Positions 25,132 to 36,862 of a DNA stretch of 64,000 nt are shown piece by piece. Origin of the DNA: Gordionus sp. m RMFG-2023 (taxonomy: Eukaryota; Nematomorpha; Gordioida; Chordodea; Parachordodidae); contig NC_088775.1 of the NCBI RefSeq assembly GCF_954871325.1, positions 27,567,561 through 27,631,560 of the forward strand, in the 5' to 3' direction. The translations under genes and the position numbers were made by a program. The notes beneath the pieces were generated by a model. It ran no database searches. It was given only the letters and a program-made list of their open reading frames with translations, and was not told where the DNA came from. Each line of letters opens with the position of its first letter. Position 1 is the stretch's first letter.

Positions 25132-25392
25132 ATGACGCTGCAAATCAAGAAAATACAAGAAACGTGTCAATTTGATATTTGGAAAAATGACAAATACATT
25201 TTAAAATTGAAAACAATCATCGAAGCAAAATATTATAATTATATAATATATAATGCCCATCACAAATCGAATGCGAAATTGGGAATATCATTTATTCCTT
25301 TAACTCAAGACCTAACAAGCCTAAAAATTGAACTAAATTCCCGGCTTGTTGAGAAATATCATTTCGTTCAGGTTGTACGAGGGTCTAGCTAG
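25132..25392 (+). CDS. Short divergent open frame (86 aa), unrecognised
   Basis: The open frame starts MTLQIKKIQETCQFDIWKND and ends VVRGSS-stop. It begins 58 bp from the 5' exon of the minus-strand gene, so the two could share a bidirectional promoter. Codon choice looks protein-like (mixed charged and hydrophobic residues, not simple A/T translation). A possible donor (TTCAG|GTTGTA, about 25371) near the end would make this a first exon only. No domain is recognised; it may be chance. Confidence 0.33.
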   Translation: MTLQIKKIQETCQFDIWKNDKYILKLKTIIEAKYYNYIIYNAHHKSNAKLGISFIPLTQDLTSLKIELNSRLVEKYHFVQVVRGSS

Positions 25393-25868
25393 CTCTTCGT
25401 TCTATTCCTCCATCAGGGATTTTTTTCTGTTCTTGATATCGAATATTATGTTACCTCCCTTCTTTGTTTCTAGAAAAAAATGGTTTTTAAATCCAATATT
25501 AAAAATTTTAGAAAGGGTTTTCACATTTATCGATTGCTACCGAGTAGATTTTGGAAAATAAAATAACTAGATTTTCCTTGTTTTTAAAACCTGATTTGAA
25601 TTCACTAAATTTATTTTAAATATTTTTTTGCTTGGCCTGGAGCAAGTCCTGAGAAATGGCCCGAAAATATTTATTGAGCTTTTTTCAGAATTTGCTTACA
25701 GTCCTATTCACTATTTTTATATCGATCTTTGATTCGGTCACATCCTAAAAAATATATAATTTTTTTTTAAATGAAACTTGAAATTTATTGCCTCTGGTCA
25801 TGCAGGAGTCTAATTATTTTGTAGATTATTATTTCTTTTTTTTGAAGATTATCACGTTATATGTGTTA

Positions 25869-26224
25869 CGTTGCATTTATAGTAAACACGTAATCTTCAA
25901 GCGTTGCGTTATTTAACGCAGGGTTATTCCAGTAGATTCCGTTTTAAAAACTAATTTAAGATAAGGCTAAGTAGAGATAATTATTATATATAATATTTAA
26001 GAAAAATCATAAACCTTTTTATCGAATTTGCGATTATTTTTATTATCGTATAGCATATTTTTTATCAACGCAGCTTAACATATGTTTTTCAAATTTTATC
26101 ATAGCAATATCATCATAACACTACATATTATTAAATTTTTACCTATTTATTGGCTTTATTTTGTAATAATGCTGCGATAAATAATGCAACGCTTGAACAA
26201 AACGCGTTTACTATAAATGCGGCC
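25869..26224. mobile_element. PIF/Harbinger-like MITE (356 bp)
   Basis: Imperfect inverted repeats of about 55 bp: left CGTTGCATTTATAGTAAACA then AAGCGTTGCGTTATTTAACG; right, on the complement, GGCCGCATTTATAGTAAACG then AAGCGTTGCATTATTTATCG. The 3-bp duplication TTA (25866-25868 and 26225-26227) and the GGCCGCATTTATAG end are typical of PIF/Harbinger-like MITEs in animals. The interior is AT-rich without a gene. Confidence 0.8.
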
Positions 26225-26904
26225 TTAGCGTCAATCTATTATTTTTAAATTTTAATAAACTTTTTGAGAGCGTTTATTAAATTATTTTAAGAAATCTGGT
26301 TTTGCCGGAAATGTATTCCATCATATTTAGAATACCTTACCTTATGAAATTTAAGAAAATTTAGCCGCTAAATTTTGAGTGATTTTATACAAAGATTGAT
26401 TGAAAAAACTAATGTAAATTGTTTTAAATATTTATAAATATTTTTTTTGAAAAATCAGAGTAGATTTGTTTTTAAAACATACTGGAATAAGGCTAATAAA
26501 ACAATTATTTTATGATAGTCTAATAAGATCTTGTAAAGAATTTACATATTTAATCTGAGTAGTCTATTTTAGACCTTATAATGTGTTGAAATTATCATTT
26601 TATTAAATTTATATGTTATTATTGTGAAAATTGTCGATTTATTATTATACATAGATGACCAGGGGATATTTTTTTTTAATATTTAATTATGTAAATTAGA
26701 GATAATTTTATTCACTAATCATTATATATTTTTGGGACTTTTAATTTGTTAGTTTTTTAAAAAATTTTCATTTTTTTTACTTTTATTTTTTTTTAATTTA
26801 TAATTTTAAGTTGCTTTTAAATTTGTCGTATTATGAAATCAATGCACATGTGATTTGTGGATCATTTGGATCCCAAAACTTAAAATTATTCAAAATAATA
26901 GGGC

Positions 26905-27277
26905 AAAGGCAAAGTTAATGTTTAATAATAGGTGATCCAAAAGAGGGCTTTTACTTACAATAAAGAATATCTATCGAAATTTTCCTATTCAATTGTATAT
27001 TTATATATGGGCTATTAAGCTCCACCGACTTTAAATATTTATTTTTTTAAATAGTCTTCTCTTACAAGATTGTTTTAAAAAAAAAAATTTTTTATGGATA
27101 TGGTATGTATATTTTTAATATTTATAATCAAAAATTTATCTTATTGTGATCTTTTTTAATACTGAATATATTCGAAATTTAATTCAACCTAATGGTTATT
27201 TTTAAAGCCTCTAATAAATCATCTATTTCCATCACTTCAATTTTTCGATTTAAGGGAGACCGGGATAGGCATTTTGA
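26905..27277 (+). repeat. Dispersed duplication, copy 1 (pair at 36067-36458)
   Basis: From GGCAAAGTTAATGTTTAATA to GGCATTTTGAAAATTTACC this is about 97% identical to 36067-36458. One difference is an ACGATA-containing insertion in the second copy near 36428. It has no open frame and no terminal repeats of its own. The flanks differ, so this is either a fragment of a larger repeat or a recent segmental copy. 26228-26904 is AT-rich with nothing recognised. Confidence 0.88.
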
Positions 27278-27299
27278 AAATTTACCTTACATTATTGTT

Positions 27300-30200
27300 A
27301 TTTGGCTTCCAAAATTAAATACATCCTTTTAGTATATTGTAACTTTAATGATATTTTATCTCTCTAAATTAGTAATTTTTGTTTAAGCATCATATTAATT
27401 TGCATGGTATCTTAATTAACTTATATCCTTTCTTAATTAGGGATACTCATTGTCCTTTCAACATCATATATTAGCCAAATTTTATATTTTTTAGTTTATA
27501 ATGTCTTTCACTTTTACTTGACTAATATATTACATTTACATATATTATATATCAGATTTTTTAACATTTTATATTTTTTAGTTTATAATGTCTTTCACTT
27601 TTACTTGACTAATATATTACATTTACATATATTATATATCAGATTTTTTAACTTGCAACATTAATACAGATGATGTTAAATATATAGTTTTTGTCTCTAA
27701 ATTAAGAACTTTTCTGTTTAAACATTATCTATTTACATGGTAACTTAATTAATTTAGGTCCCTTTTTAATTAAAGATACTCTTTTGTCCCCTCAACATAA
27801 TATGTATTACATTATATTGTATAGTTGAAATTTAATATTATTCAGTAGCTTTTAAGGCTATTGATTTCACATTAGCTAAATTTTGTTATTTTTAGCTCTT
27901 AATGTCTTGTATACCTTTATAGAACTAATATATTACATTTACATTCATTTATTGGTTTTTTTGACCTGATAACTTTTAAACAGATTATGTTTCATATACA
28001 GTCAAATTCAACATTTATTAAATTATAACATTTTTAGCTCTTTGAAAGGTTAATTTCACATAAGTTTATATCTTGATTCTTAGCTTATTAACTTTTAACT
28101 TAACTTAAAAATACTATATCTGCATTATTACTTTTAATTATTTTTTGGTTATTTTACATTATGTATATATGACTGTATTAGTATAATCATATTTTCTTAT
28201 GTTCAGGTATCAATCTATTTATATATCAACCTATTTATATATTATATAATATATATTACTTAGTTTTAACATCATTAGGTTAAGCTTAAAATCTCTAGGT
28301 TCCCCTACATAAGGTTGGAATATTGGAATCCTTAATAATGTTATAAGTATACTATTCTTTGAATATTATAATGTGAATAAGTGTTAATTTTTATTTCTAG
28401 TTCTCTCAGATAAGATATTACTATTTTATTTAGTTGCTCACTAAATGCTCTAATACATATTTAGGAAGCATGACCTTAACCCTCGCTCAGTTATCTATTA
28501 TGCATAAACTATTTGTCAATATACAGTACTTTCTCCCTTATTACTTTGGAATCGGTTCCTTGGTAGTATCGGTGATATTATTAGTTTTAGGTTTAACTCT
28601 CCTGAGTGGCAATTACTGTATATGTAACTAGTTAACAATATGTTAGTCCAATTATAATTTTAGCTTCTCCTAGTTGAATATTACTTCATATACATATGTT
28701 TGTTTCATTCCCGAAATTGGCTATTACCTTGTATTAATTGATACTATATCTTTCTTATCATTCTCGCCAAATTTGATATATAAAAAATTAAATTTATAAA
28801 AAAATATAAATTCTTTAATTTTTCGGCGCCTATGTTATTCGTGATATTTTTTTCTTTTCTCTTTTAAGGCGCCGTTTTTGATTTATGTTCTCTGTTTCAT
28901 GTAAAATATTTTTTTCGTTCTTGGCTCATTATGTCTCTCTCCCTCGTTTTTGTTATTTTTTGTCTTAATAAGGATATTTTTGTTCATGAAATATATATAT
29001 ATAATTATTTTTCTTTATCTTATTAGGCTCCCCTTGTCTCAGTTTTTTGAAAAAATTTAATACTAGTTTATTAATGAAATATGAATGTGCAGTTCTATAA
29101 TATTATTGTTTTATTTCTGTAGTTTTCTTCTTTCGAAAAATCCTACCTAGTGTCTTTCCCCTTGTTACTATGTTTCTCTTCCCCATGATGTATTTTTAAC
29201 TAATAGTTTTGTTATTTAATTATAAACCTTTAATAAACAAATTTTTTCTTGTAAATCTATTTTAAATAAGCAATAATTTAAAGGTTCATTACCTTCTTTT
29301 CATTTATTATATATTTGTATATTACTGTCCTTTTAAATTCCTATTGCGCCAATACAACTTTTTGGATTCAAGTGAGTACACTGTTATGGAGGTAAAACTA
29401 TCAATGTTATAATTTTTTCTAAAAGTAAGTTTAATGAAATAATTTTTTTGTATATTTTCTTTTTATTAGTCTGTCCTTAATTTATTTTCTTAGATTTATC
29501 TTTCTGGAAATTTCTCTATTATAAAAACAACATCTTCTTATGTAATGCTATACACCTATATTCTGTTTTAGGCAATAAATGATAGTAACATTGTCAGAAG
29601 ATGCTAGGAAAACGCCTTACGTTAATTTCTTATTTTTGTTCTGTATTCCTTTTTAAACTGCAGTTTCAGAAGTTGTATTCTAAATTAAGTCCATCTTCGG
29701 TTTTTTTAACTTTTAAATCCGGGTCCTTTTGCCCCACTAAACCGGTTTCTTTCTAATTGGTGACCAACTTATAATAATAATATAATTCAAAAATTGTGCT
29801 CTCTAGTTTGTATTCTAATTTAACTGTTCCTGATTTCTCACCATAACAGCTATTAGTGAAATTATGCAAAATTAGCTTACTCTAAATAGTAAAATTCATC
29901 CTTTTTATACTAATTTCAAGTTTACTTAAATGATAAAATCCTACAAATAAATTTGCACTAAAATCGTAGTAGTCCCAAACCAATCTAACGCAGTCATATT
30001 GTAAAACCACCTTTCGGTTACTATTTCTTATATTCTCCATGATTTCTCTTCATCTTACAATGATATAGTTTGAACACTACCACTTGTTATGTACAGTCTC
30101 CTCTTACCCTTTATACTTTATAAATCCTAGAGGTTTCTGACTACCCTCTATAATGTTATTCTAGTAGGAAGGTTTTTTCTAGTCTTACTAAGATCTAATC

Positions 30201-30340
30201 TTAAATAATATGTTAGAGATGTATGTACAAAAATTTTAAGAAATAGAAATCTATCGACTACAAGAAGAGTGGTTTTTGAAATAAATTTCTATTTATGAAT
30301 TATCTAAGTATTGTAGTAAAAAAATAGCTGACAGAGTATA
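27300..30340. other. T-rich non-coding tract with degenerate duplications
   Basis: Three kilobases with a strong excess of T over A on the plus strand and no supported gene. Segments 27355-27480 and 27690-27810 are diverged copies of each other (CTCTAAATTA, TTTAA(G/A)CAT, CATGGTA(T/A)CTTAATTAA, ATACTC, TGTCC). Parts of 27820-27950 resemble 27470-27650. A short hydrophobic frame at 28434-28631 is not convincing. The strand bias would suit a long intron or an old retroelement UTR; I cannot decide. Confidence 0.45.
27479..27652 (+). repeat. Perfect tandem duplication, 2 x 87 bp
   Basis: The unit starting ATTTTATATTTTTTAG and ending CAGATTTTTTAAC is repeated twice head to tail without a visible mismatch (unit starts at 27479 and 27566). 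The identity implies a very recent duplication inside an otherwise diverged tract. Confidence 0.93.
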
Positions 30341-30379
30341 TTGTTTTAGTCCTAAATTTATTTTAAGGAATGATACTAG

Positions 30380-31030
30380 TTTAATAGGTATCCAGGTAAC
30401 TCACTGCCCAGGTAATAGTATGGCGAATTTTAAAGAATATAAGATGTTTTGCTCGGGGACCACTTTAAATGGTTGGGCCTGAATCGCCTTTCTGACAAAG
30501 AAGCGTTTACATAAATACATAATAAAATTTGTACGCGTGTCGGAGAGGTGCGGACTTCTATATCTAAACACCAAGTTTAGACCTACTTTTGTTGCGAACT
30601 TCTACGCTCCACCAAATAGGAATATGAGGACAACTTTTTTAGACATAATGATAAATATATTAAACTCACTCTCTAATAGATATAACATAATAATCCTGGG
30701 GGATCTTAATATGAAAATTGGTAAAGACAGTGAATATATCAGTAGAGGGGTTATCGGGCAGGCTGCCATCCAACAATCAAATGATGTAGATAGTACAAAA
30801 TTCATAGATTATTGTAGTAATAAAAATTTCAAGGTCGAAAACACCTTTTTTTGCCATCGCGAAATTAACAAGTATACCTTTATGAAAGGTAGGCAGAAAT
30901 CTCAAATTGACTTTTTTATCTCTAATATTCACAGTTGGTTTGAAGATGTTAAAGCATCTACCAAGATCAACATATCAGATCATAAGATGGTTACTGCAAA
31001 TATCAAAATAAAAAACATTTGGGGATATCA
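30380..31030 (+). pseudogene. LINE-2c endonuclease domain
   Basis: Motifs in order: EYKMFCSGTTLNGWA (about 30440), IAFLTKKRLHKYI (about 30481), VANFYAPPNRN (about 30592), IIILGDLNMKIG (about 30690), FKVENTFF (about 30832), SQIDFFISN (about 30901) and ISDHKMVTANI (about 30972). They match the APE-type LINE endonuclease used for target nicking. A TGA at about 30480 replaces a Gly between GWA and IAFL. The rest of the domain, 30537-31223, is open. Confidence 0.9.
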
Positions 31031-31430
31031 TAATAATAGCATTCCTAACTCAATGGCTACCAACTTAAACTCTCCTAACATAAATTTTCCACGTAAGCTA
31101 AATAAGTTTCTATTGCAGAGAAATAAAACACTCTTTGAACAGTCACTTATTTCGAAAAAAGTAAACTTTATTAATGTTACCAGAAATGGAAATTTTCAAA
31201 AAGGAACTGGCGGAATCTTATGAAAGACTACCAAATGTAAATCTTGTGTCAAGGAAAGAATGGATGTCTGGTGAGACCCTTGAAAAAATATATTAACTAA
31301 GAACAATGAACGGCTCAAACAGCGATTTATGGAAAGAAATTCAAAGGTTATTACGGAAAGTAGGAGAATTTTTATAGCAAAAAAAGCGGCAGACATTGAT
31401 AAAGACATGAAAGAGAACAGTATCTAAGAC

Positions 31431-33655
31431 GGTATGACTAAATACTGAATTTCTAAAATGAATTGCTAAAATGAATTGCTAAAAAGCAATTAATCATAAT
31501 CAATCAAAATTTTATTATGTATATTTTATTTAAAGAAAATTTTTAAAACTTTTTTTTAAAATATACTTAAATTATTTTTTTATTAAATGAAGGATACTGA
31601 TTAAATATCATATAATATATAATTTTATTTTGAATTATATTATTATAAAAGAAATATTTTCATAGCTTATTAAAACATAAATAAATTTTTTTCAATTTTA
31701 AAAATTAACAAATATATATCCGTAAGAGGGCGTTATATGCGTAAATATGTAAGTATCATTTTAGGCTACCGGAATGATGATTGGATAGCGCCTTTTTTAT
31801 ATTTGGGTATATATACATATGAAAAACCTAAAAATTAAAAAAAAAATAGGTTTCTTTGATGTTTAATTTATGAGTAGGTTTAGAGTAAAATAATGGAAAT
31901 TTTCTAAGGTAAATATTACTGGCGTTATTTATCAAAATATCTTAATTTTTGTTTTATATGTGTATATTTACGTGCTAAGCATTATCCTAAAAAATTTTTT
32001 GAAAATATTATGATTTGACCGAATGCCGAGCTTAAAACCGACCACTTACTAAATATTCGATTGACCAAATTTACTAGTAATACAATTTGAAAAATGTTGA
32101 TTTTCGTTTTATATATCTATAAATACGTATAAAACATAATCCCAAAAAATATTTTTAAAATATCGCTATTTGGCGGATAACCGACTCGTAACCGACCCAA
32201 TGACTAAATACTGAATTGCTGGCGTTTTAAATCAAAATATCTTAATTTTTGTTTTATATGTGTATATTTACGTGCTAAGCATTATCCTAAAATTTTTTTT
32301 GAAAATAATAGATTTGCCCGATTGCCGAGCTTAAAACCGACCACTTATTAAATATTCGATTGACCAAATTTACTAGTAATATAATTTTAAAAATATTTTT
32401 TGGGATTATGTTTTATACGTATTTATAGATATATAAAACGAAAATCAACATTTTTCAAATTGTATTACTAGTAAATTTGGTCAATCGAATATTTAGTAAG
32501 TGGTCGGTTTTAAGCTCGGCAATCGGGCAAATCAAATTATTTTCAAAAAATTTTTTAGGATAATGCTTAGCACGTAAATTTACACATATAAAACAAAAAT
32601 TAAGATATTTTGATTTAAAACGCCAGCAATTCAGTATTTAGTCATTGGGTGGGCTACGAGTCGGTTATCCGCCAAATAGCGATATTTTAAAAATATTTTT
32701 TGGGATTATGTTTTATACGTATTTATAGATATATAATTAGATCAATCGAATATTTAGTAAGTGGTCGGTTTTAAGCTCGGCAATCGGTCAAATCAAATTA
32801 TTTTCAAAAAATTTTTTAGGATAATGCTTAGCACGTAAATATACACATATAAAACAAAAATTAAGATATTTTGATTTAAAACGCCAGCAATTCAGTCATT
32901 GGGTCGGTTACGAGTCGGTTATCCGCCAAATAGCGATATTTTAAAAATATTTTTTGGGATTATGTTTTATACGTATTTATAGATATATTAAACGAAAATC
33001 AACATTTTTCAAATTGTATTACTAGTAAATTTGGTCAATCGAATATTTAGTAAGTGGTCGCTTTTAAGCTCGGCATTCGGTCAAATCATAATATTTTCAA
33101 AAAATTTTTTAGGATAATGCTTAGCACGTAAATATACACATATAAAACAAAAATTAAGATATTTTGATAAATAACGCCAGCAATATTTACCTTAGAAAAT
33201 TTCCATTATTTTACTATTCTAAACCTACTCATAAATTAAACATCAAAGAAACCTAAATTTATTTTTTAATTTTTAGGTTTTTCATATGTATATATACCCA
33301 AATATAAAAAAGCGCTATCCAATCATCATTCCGGTTTCCTAAAATGATACTTACATATTTGCGCATATAACCCCCCTTTACGGATATATATTTGTTAATT
33401 TTTAAAATTGAAAAAAATTTATTTATGTTTTAATAAGCTATGAAAATATTTCTTTTATAATAATATTAACTCAAAATAAAATTATATATTATATGATATT
33501 TAATCAGTATCCTTCATTTAATAAAAAAATAATTTAAGTATATTTTAAAAAAAGTTTTAAAAATTTTCATTAAATAAAATATACATAATTTTGATTGATT
33601 ATGATTAATTGCTTTTTAGCAATTCATTTTAGCAATTCAGTATTTAGTCATACCC
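31431..33655. mobile_element. 2.2-kb palindromic foldback element
   Basis: The element opens GGTATGACTAAATACTGAA and closes with its complement TTCAGTATTTAGTCATACC. The outer arms (31431-31918 and about 33183-33655) are near-perfect inverted copies, and the inner part is inverted arrays of a 300-bp unit. No coding capacity is visible. It splits LINE-2c between KENSI and YDAYKKLKYF. An imperfect direct repeat, TATCTAAGAC (31421-31430) and TATCTATGAT (33656-33665), looks like a diverged 9-10 bp target duplication, as made by Mutator-like transposases. The arms can pair into a hairpin of about 1 kb. Family uncertain; foldback/Mutator-like is my best guess. Confidence 0.85.
31919..33182. repeat. 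Inverted arrays of a 300-bp dimeric satellite unit
   Basis: Direct units start at 31919 and 32219 (spacing 300 bp: CTGGCGTT, TCAAAATATCTTAATTTTTG, GTGCTAAGCATTATCC). At about 32388 the orientation flips, and roughly three units follow in reverse (about 32389-32680, 32690-32935 with an internal deletion, 32936-33182). Each unit is two related halves of about 150 bp. One half begins TACTAAATACTGAATTG, the other TACTAAATATTCGATTG. Both continue with GTTTTATAT, an ACGTGCTAAGCATTATCC- or ACGTATAAAACATAATCC-like block, then AAAA(A/T)ATTTTT. Confidence 0.88.
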
Positions 33656-33669
33656 TATCTATGATGCGT

Positions 33670-35230
33670 ATAAAAAATTGAAGTATTTCTGCAAACCTCG
33701 TTGCTTCACGAAACTCCCTATGATCGTCTTAGAGAATGGGAAAATCATAATAGACCAAGACGAGCAAATGGCACTTTGGCTTGATCATTATATGTCGGTC
33801 TTCGACTCCCGTAAGGCAACTCCTCTAACCACAATGAATACTCACACAATCCTATCCCCGGCTAGTTTTTCTTCTAATGAAATTTTAAATATTGTAGAGA
33901 AATAACGGAACAATAGGCTTCGGATTTAGACAACATCACGGCTGAATATTTAAAGATATTCCCGAACACAATCTCTTCTTTCCTCCTACTCTTTAATAAA
34001 ATTGGGAAAGTGGTAAAACTACGGTAGAATGGAATAAATCCCTTCTGCGCAACTTCCCGAAATCAAGGAACCAAAGAAATTTGCGGACTATCGGGCAGTA
34101 GCTCTCACCTCCTATATTTCAAAAGTCTTTATGGCACTTATCAAAAATAGAATTTTAACATCAACGCCCCACCTTCTCCCTAAATATATCTGCGCATATC
34201 GGCCTAATAAAAACATTTTAGAACCCATTTTATCACTAAAAATAATGCAAAAGTGCTGGAAATATAAGATACCTTCTTATTACACTTTCATTGATTTTAG
34301 CAGGGCCTTTGATAATGTAGACCATAACGCCTTATGGGAAGCACTATCAGAGGGTGGCATCGAACCAAACATTATCTACATCTTAAAGAACCATTATTCC
34401 AAATTAACGTCATGCTTTAAAACAAATGATAAAATATCACCCTATTTCAAAATAAAAAAAGGGGTAAAACAGGGTTGCACTCTATCACCGCTTCTTTTCA
34501 ACATCATAATAAATAAAGTCATAAAAGAGGTAAATGCCGCAGCTGACTTGGCAGACTTTGTTTTAAACGAAAACTTTCACTTTGCTAATAGGATCGTTTC
34601 GTAGGCCGACGATATTGTCGTAATATCCAAAAACATTGAAGAGATTGAAAGACTGATTTATCTTATTAAAACCCTAAGCCTTAGAGTTGGTCTTAAGATA
34701 AATTTCAAAAAAACTGTTATCCTTCCCTCGCCTAATACACCACCACTCCAAAATCTTTTGGTAGGTGAAAACGTATCAAAAAGGTAGGCAAAATCCAATA
34801 CCTGGGTGTGACGCTCAACAAAGGTGAGTGCAAGGAGGAAATGAAGATTAGAACGCAAAAAGCGAAAAGGGCGTTCTATATGTACATGAAAATTTGCAAG
34901 TCTAAGGAAATATCGGTTTTTACGAGATTGAAGCTATTCAACTCAACGATCATTCCCATTTTATTATACGGAGGTCACATATGGGAAGCTAACAAGACTG
35001 ACTTAAGATGTATCCAATCTTTTATAAACAATTGCCTGATAACGATTAATGGTATTTTTTACCCCAAAGTCATCTCTAACTCTAGGAAATCTAGCCACAC
35101 TCCGATAAATATTACATTAAAAAAACGTCGGATACAGTTCCTAGCCCATATAATAAGGAATTCCGATCACCACCTCGCACATGATGCTATTGTCTGGCTA
35201 TACACACAAAGGGAAACAGTATACTAAATA
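33670..35230 (+). pseudogene. LINE-2c reverse transcriptase and C-terminal tail
   Basis: After the foldback insertion the linker resumes (KLKYFCKPRCFTKLPM). RT motifs follow: DYRAVALTSYISKVF (about 34090), SYYTFIDFSRAFDNVDHNAL (about 34276, motif A), KKGVKQGCTLSPLLFN (about 34458) and ADDIVVIS (about 34597). The Tyr of the catalytic YADD is a TAG stop. The tail has YLGVTLNKGECKEEM (about 34798), TRLKLFNSTIIPILLYGGHIW (about 34923) and RRIQFLAHIIRN (about 35129), typical of RTE/Craft-like LINEs. Frame changes occur near 33905-34080 and near 34780. Confidence 0.9.
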
Positions 35231-35490
35231 TAAATCGTTATGGTATATAAAGCTATAAAATACGCGATGGAGCTAAATGTAAACATGAAACAATTTATAA
35301 AGCTTAATAATTGCAAAAGGTCAATCAGAAAACTCTTTCGCATCAAAGATAGATATTTCAGATGAAAACGTTCCTGGGGATCTCTCGTTCACACATCTTT
35401 TCCTTACTTTTCTATTTTGATTCTTATGTGGATTTATTCCTTAAAGTATTCTTCTTTAATTTCCCTCAAAAAATAAATAAACTAGCATTA

Positions 35491-36066
35491 ATACAGTAAC
35501 TCTTTTTAAAATAAATTACCCACCTCCCACCTTTAAAGTAATTAAATTTAAATGCAGTTCTTGGGTATAGGCTCTTTTTTGGTCCCGCTCTTTTCCTTAA
35601 AGCCAAACGTGTGGAAGGCTCCTCATATTTTTCTTTTCCCCCAAATTAATCAATTCCAATTAGATGGAAATGAGGAAAACCTAGCGTAGCTCTGTTGTGT
35701 ATTCAACGATAGAGGGCGATGCGCTATATATCACGTATCACCTATTTAAAAAATAAGCAATATTAAATTTGCTTCCCTCATGTATATTTTTTTAACGAAG
35801 TAAAAAATAATAGTAAATTTTCGTAGTAAAAATAATAGTAACTTTTTTAACGTAGTAAAAATAATAGTATTTCTTAATATAGTAAAAATAATATTAATTT
35901 TTCAACGTTATAAAATATATATTAATGTTTTTAACGAAGTCAGTTTAGTTTATTTAACATAGTTACAAAGGGTACAAAGATTATATTAAGTTTATTTAAA
36001 AATTTTGTAAGAAAAATTTCAAGGGAAGCAATGCTTCCCTTGCTTCTATGGACGCTTCGTCACTGG
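35491..36066. other. Non-coding stretch ending in a hAT-like terminus
   Basis: No gene is seen. The segment ends GGACGCTTCGTCACTG at 36066, which reads CAGTGACGAAGCGTCC on the complement, a hAT-like end. It abuts the dispersed duplication at 36067 without a gap. A partner left end was not identified. Confidence 0.4.
35788..35945 (+). repeat. Degenerate tandem repeat, about 5 x 32 bp
   Basis: Units of the form TTTTTAACG(A/T)AGTAAAAATAATAGTAA are repeated with substitutions and indels. Confidence 0.75.
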
Positions 36067-36458
36067 GGCAAAGTTAATGTTTAATAATAAGTGATCCAAA
36101 AGAGGGTTTTTACTTGCAATAAAAAATATCTATCGAAATTTTCCTATTCAATTGTATATTTATATATGGGCTATTAAGCTCCACCGACTTTAAATATTTA
36201 TTTTTTTAAATAGTCTTCTCTTTCAAGATTGTTTTTTAAAAAAAAATTTTTTTTATGGACATGGTATGTATATTTTTAATATTTATAATCAAAAATTTAT
36301 CTTATTGTGATCTTTTTTAATACTGAATATATTCGAAATTTAATTCAACCTAATGGTTATTTTTAAATCCTCTAATAAATCATCTATTTCCATCACTTCA
36401 ATTTTTCGATTTAATGGAGACCGGGATAAAACGATAGGCATTTTGAAAATTTACCATA
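36067..36458 (+). repeat. Dispersed duplication, copy 2 (pair at 26905-27277)
   Basis: About 97% identical to copy 1. The left boundary coincides with the hAT-like end CACTG at 36066. If GGGCAAAG (36067-36074) is one half of an 8-bp target duplication, the element to the left inserted into this repeat. Confidence 0.88.
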
Positions 36459-36733
36459 AAAATTTTAAACAAAAGTCAAAAACACAACAAATTATAGATC
36501 AATGTGTAGCCCCATCCCTCATTTACAAGATAAAAAAAAGTGTAGCCCGCTGCCTATAATATTTTAGGAGCTATGATTTTATGTCAAATTACTCATTTTC
36601 GCCATTTTACCCTGGGTTCAGGGTAAAATGGATGTGCACTAGGGTAAAGTGGTTAAAATAATATTTAACATATTTATTGTTTTATTTTACAAATATTACA
36701 AATTAAAGATATATTTATGATTTTTATTTACAA

Positions 36734-36862
36734 ACTAATCAATACAATAAGGACATGTAAAGTAATTATCATAATTAGCACATTTAGAATGCGCCTATTC
36801 AAGGCACATTGTACATTTTAACCATTCATAGCCCTCGCGACTATTTTTATAGTTTTTTTTGC
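36734..36862 (-). pseudogene. Zinc-binding C-terminal tail of a pogo/Tigger-like transposase
   Basis: On the minus strand the sequence reads EWLKCTMCLE-stop-AHSKCA, then YFTCPYCID-stop. The spacing W-x2-C-x2-C, H-x2-C, C-x2-C matches the PHD-like finger that ends many pogo/Tigger (DDE) transposases. The internal TAG probably replaces the conserved Trp (TGG). Nearby plus-strand motifs (ACCCTGGGTTCAGGGT at 36607 and GGGTAAAGTGGTTAAAAT at 36644) may belong to the same relic. Only this tail is left; the family is tentative. Confidence 0.5.

Larger units (their letters stand above)
30341..35490 (+). mobile_element. APE-type LINE (LINE-2c), split by a foldback element
   Basis: A second LINE of the same type as LINE-1c, about 2.9 kb without the insertion at 31431-33655. 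The order is endonuclease (30380-31030), linker, RT (33680-34720) and C-terminal tail (34790-35230). The 3' UTR probably ends near 35490 in an AATAAATAAACTAGC tail. Shared linker wording (KIIIDQDEQMALWLDHYM here, KIITDPKEQLAIWTDHYM in LINE-1c) shows common ancestry. It is less decayed than LINE-1c, but stops remain. Confidence 0.9.

Noticed and set aside
25346-25561. 71-codon frame downstream of the divergent ORF
   Set aside because: Overlaps the better frame at 25132-25392 in another phase, and has no motif or splice support.
28434-28631. 65-codon frame with a hydrophobic segment (SLVVSVILLVLGLTLL)
   Set aside because: It is isolated in T-rich DNA, where hydrophobic translation is expected. 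No splice context, neighbour or known motif supports it.
31431-33655. CRISPR-like or viral hairpin explanation for the repeated units
   Set aside because: Units are 300 bp, inverted as well as direct, without unique spacers, and bounded by terminal inverted repeats inside a LINE. A foldback element fits better.
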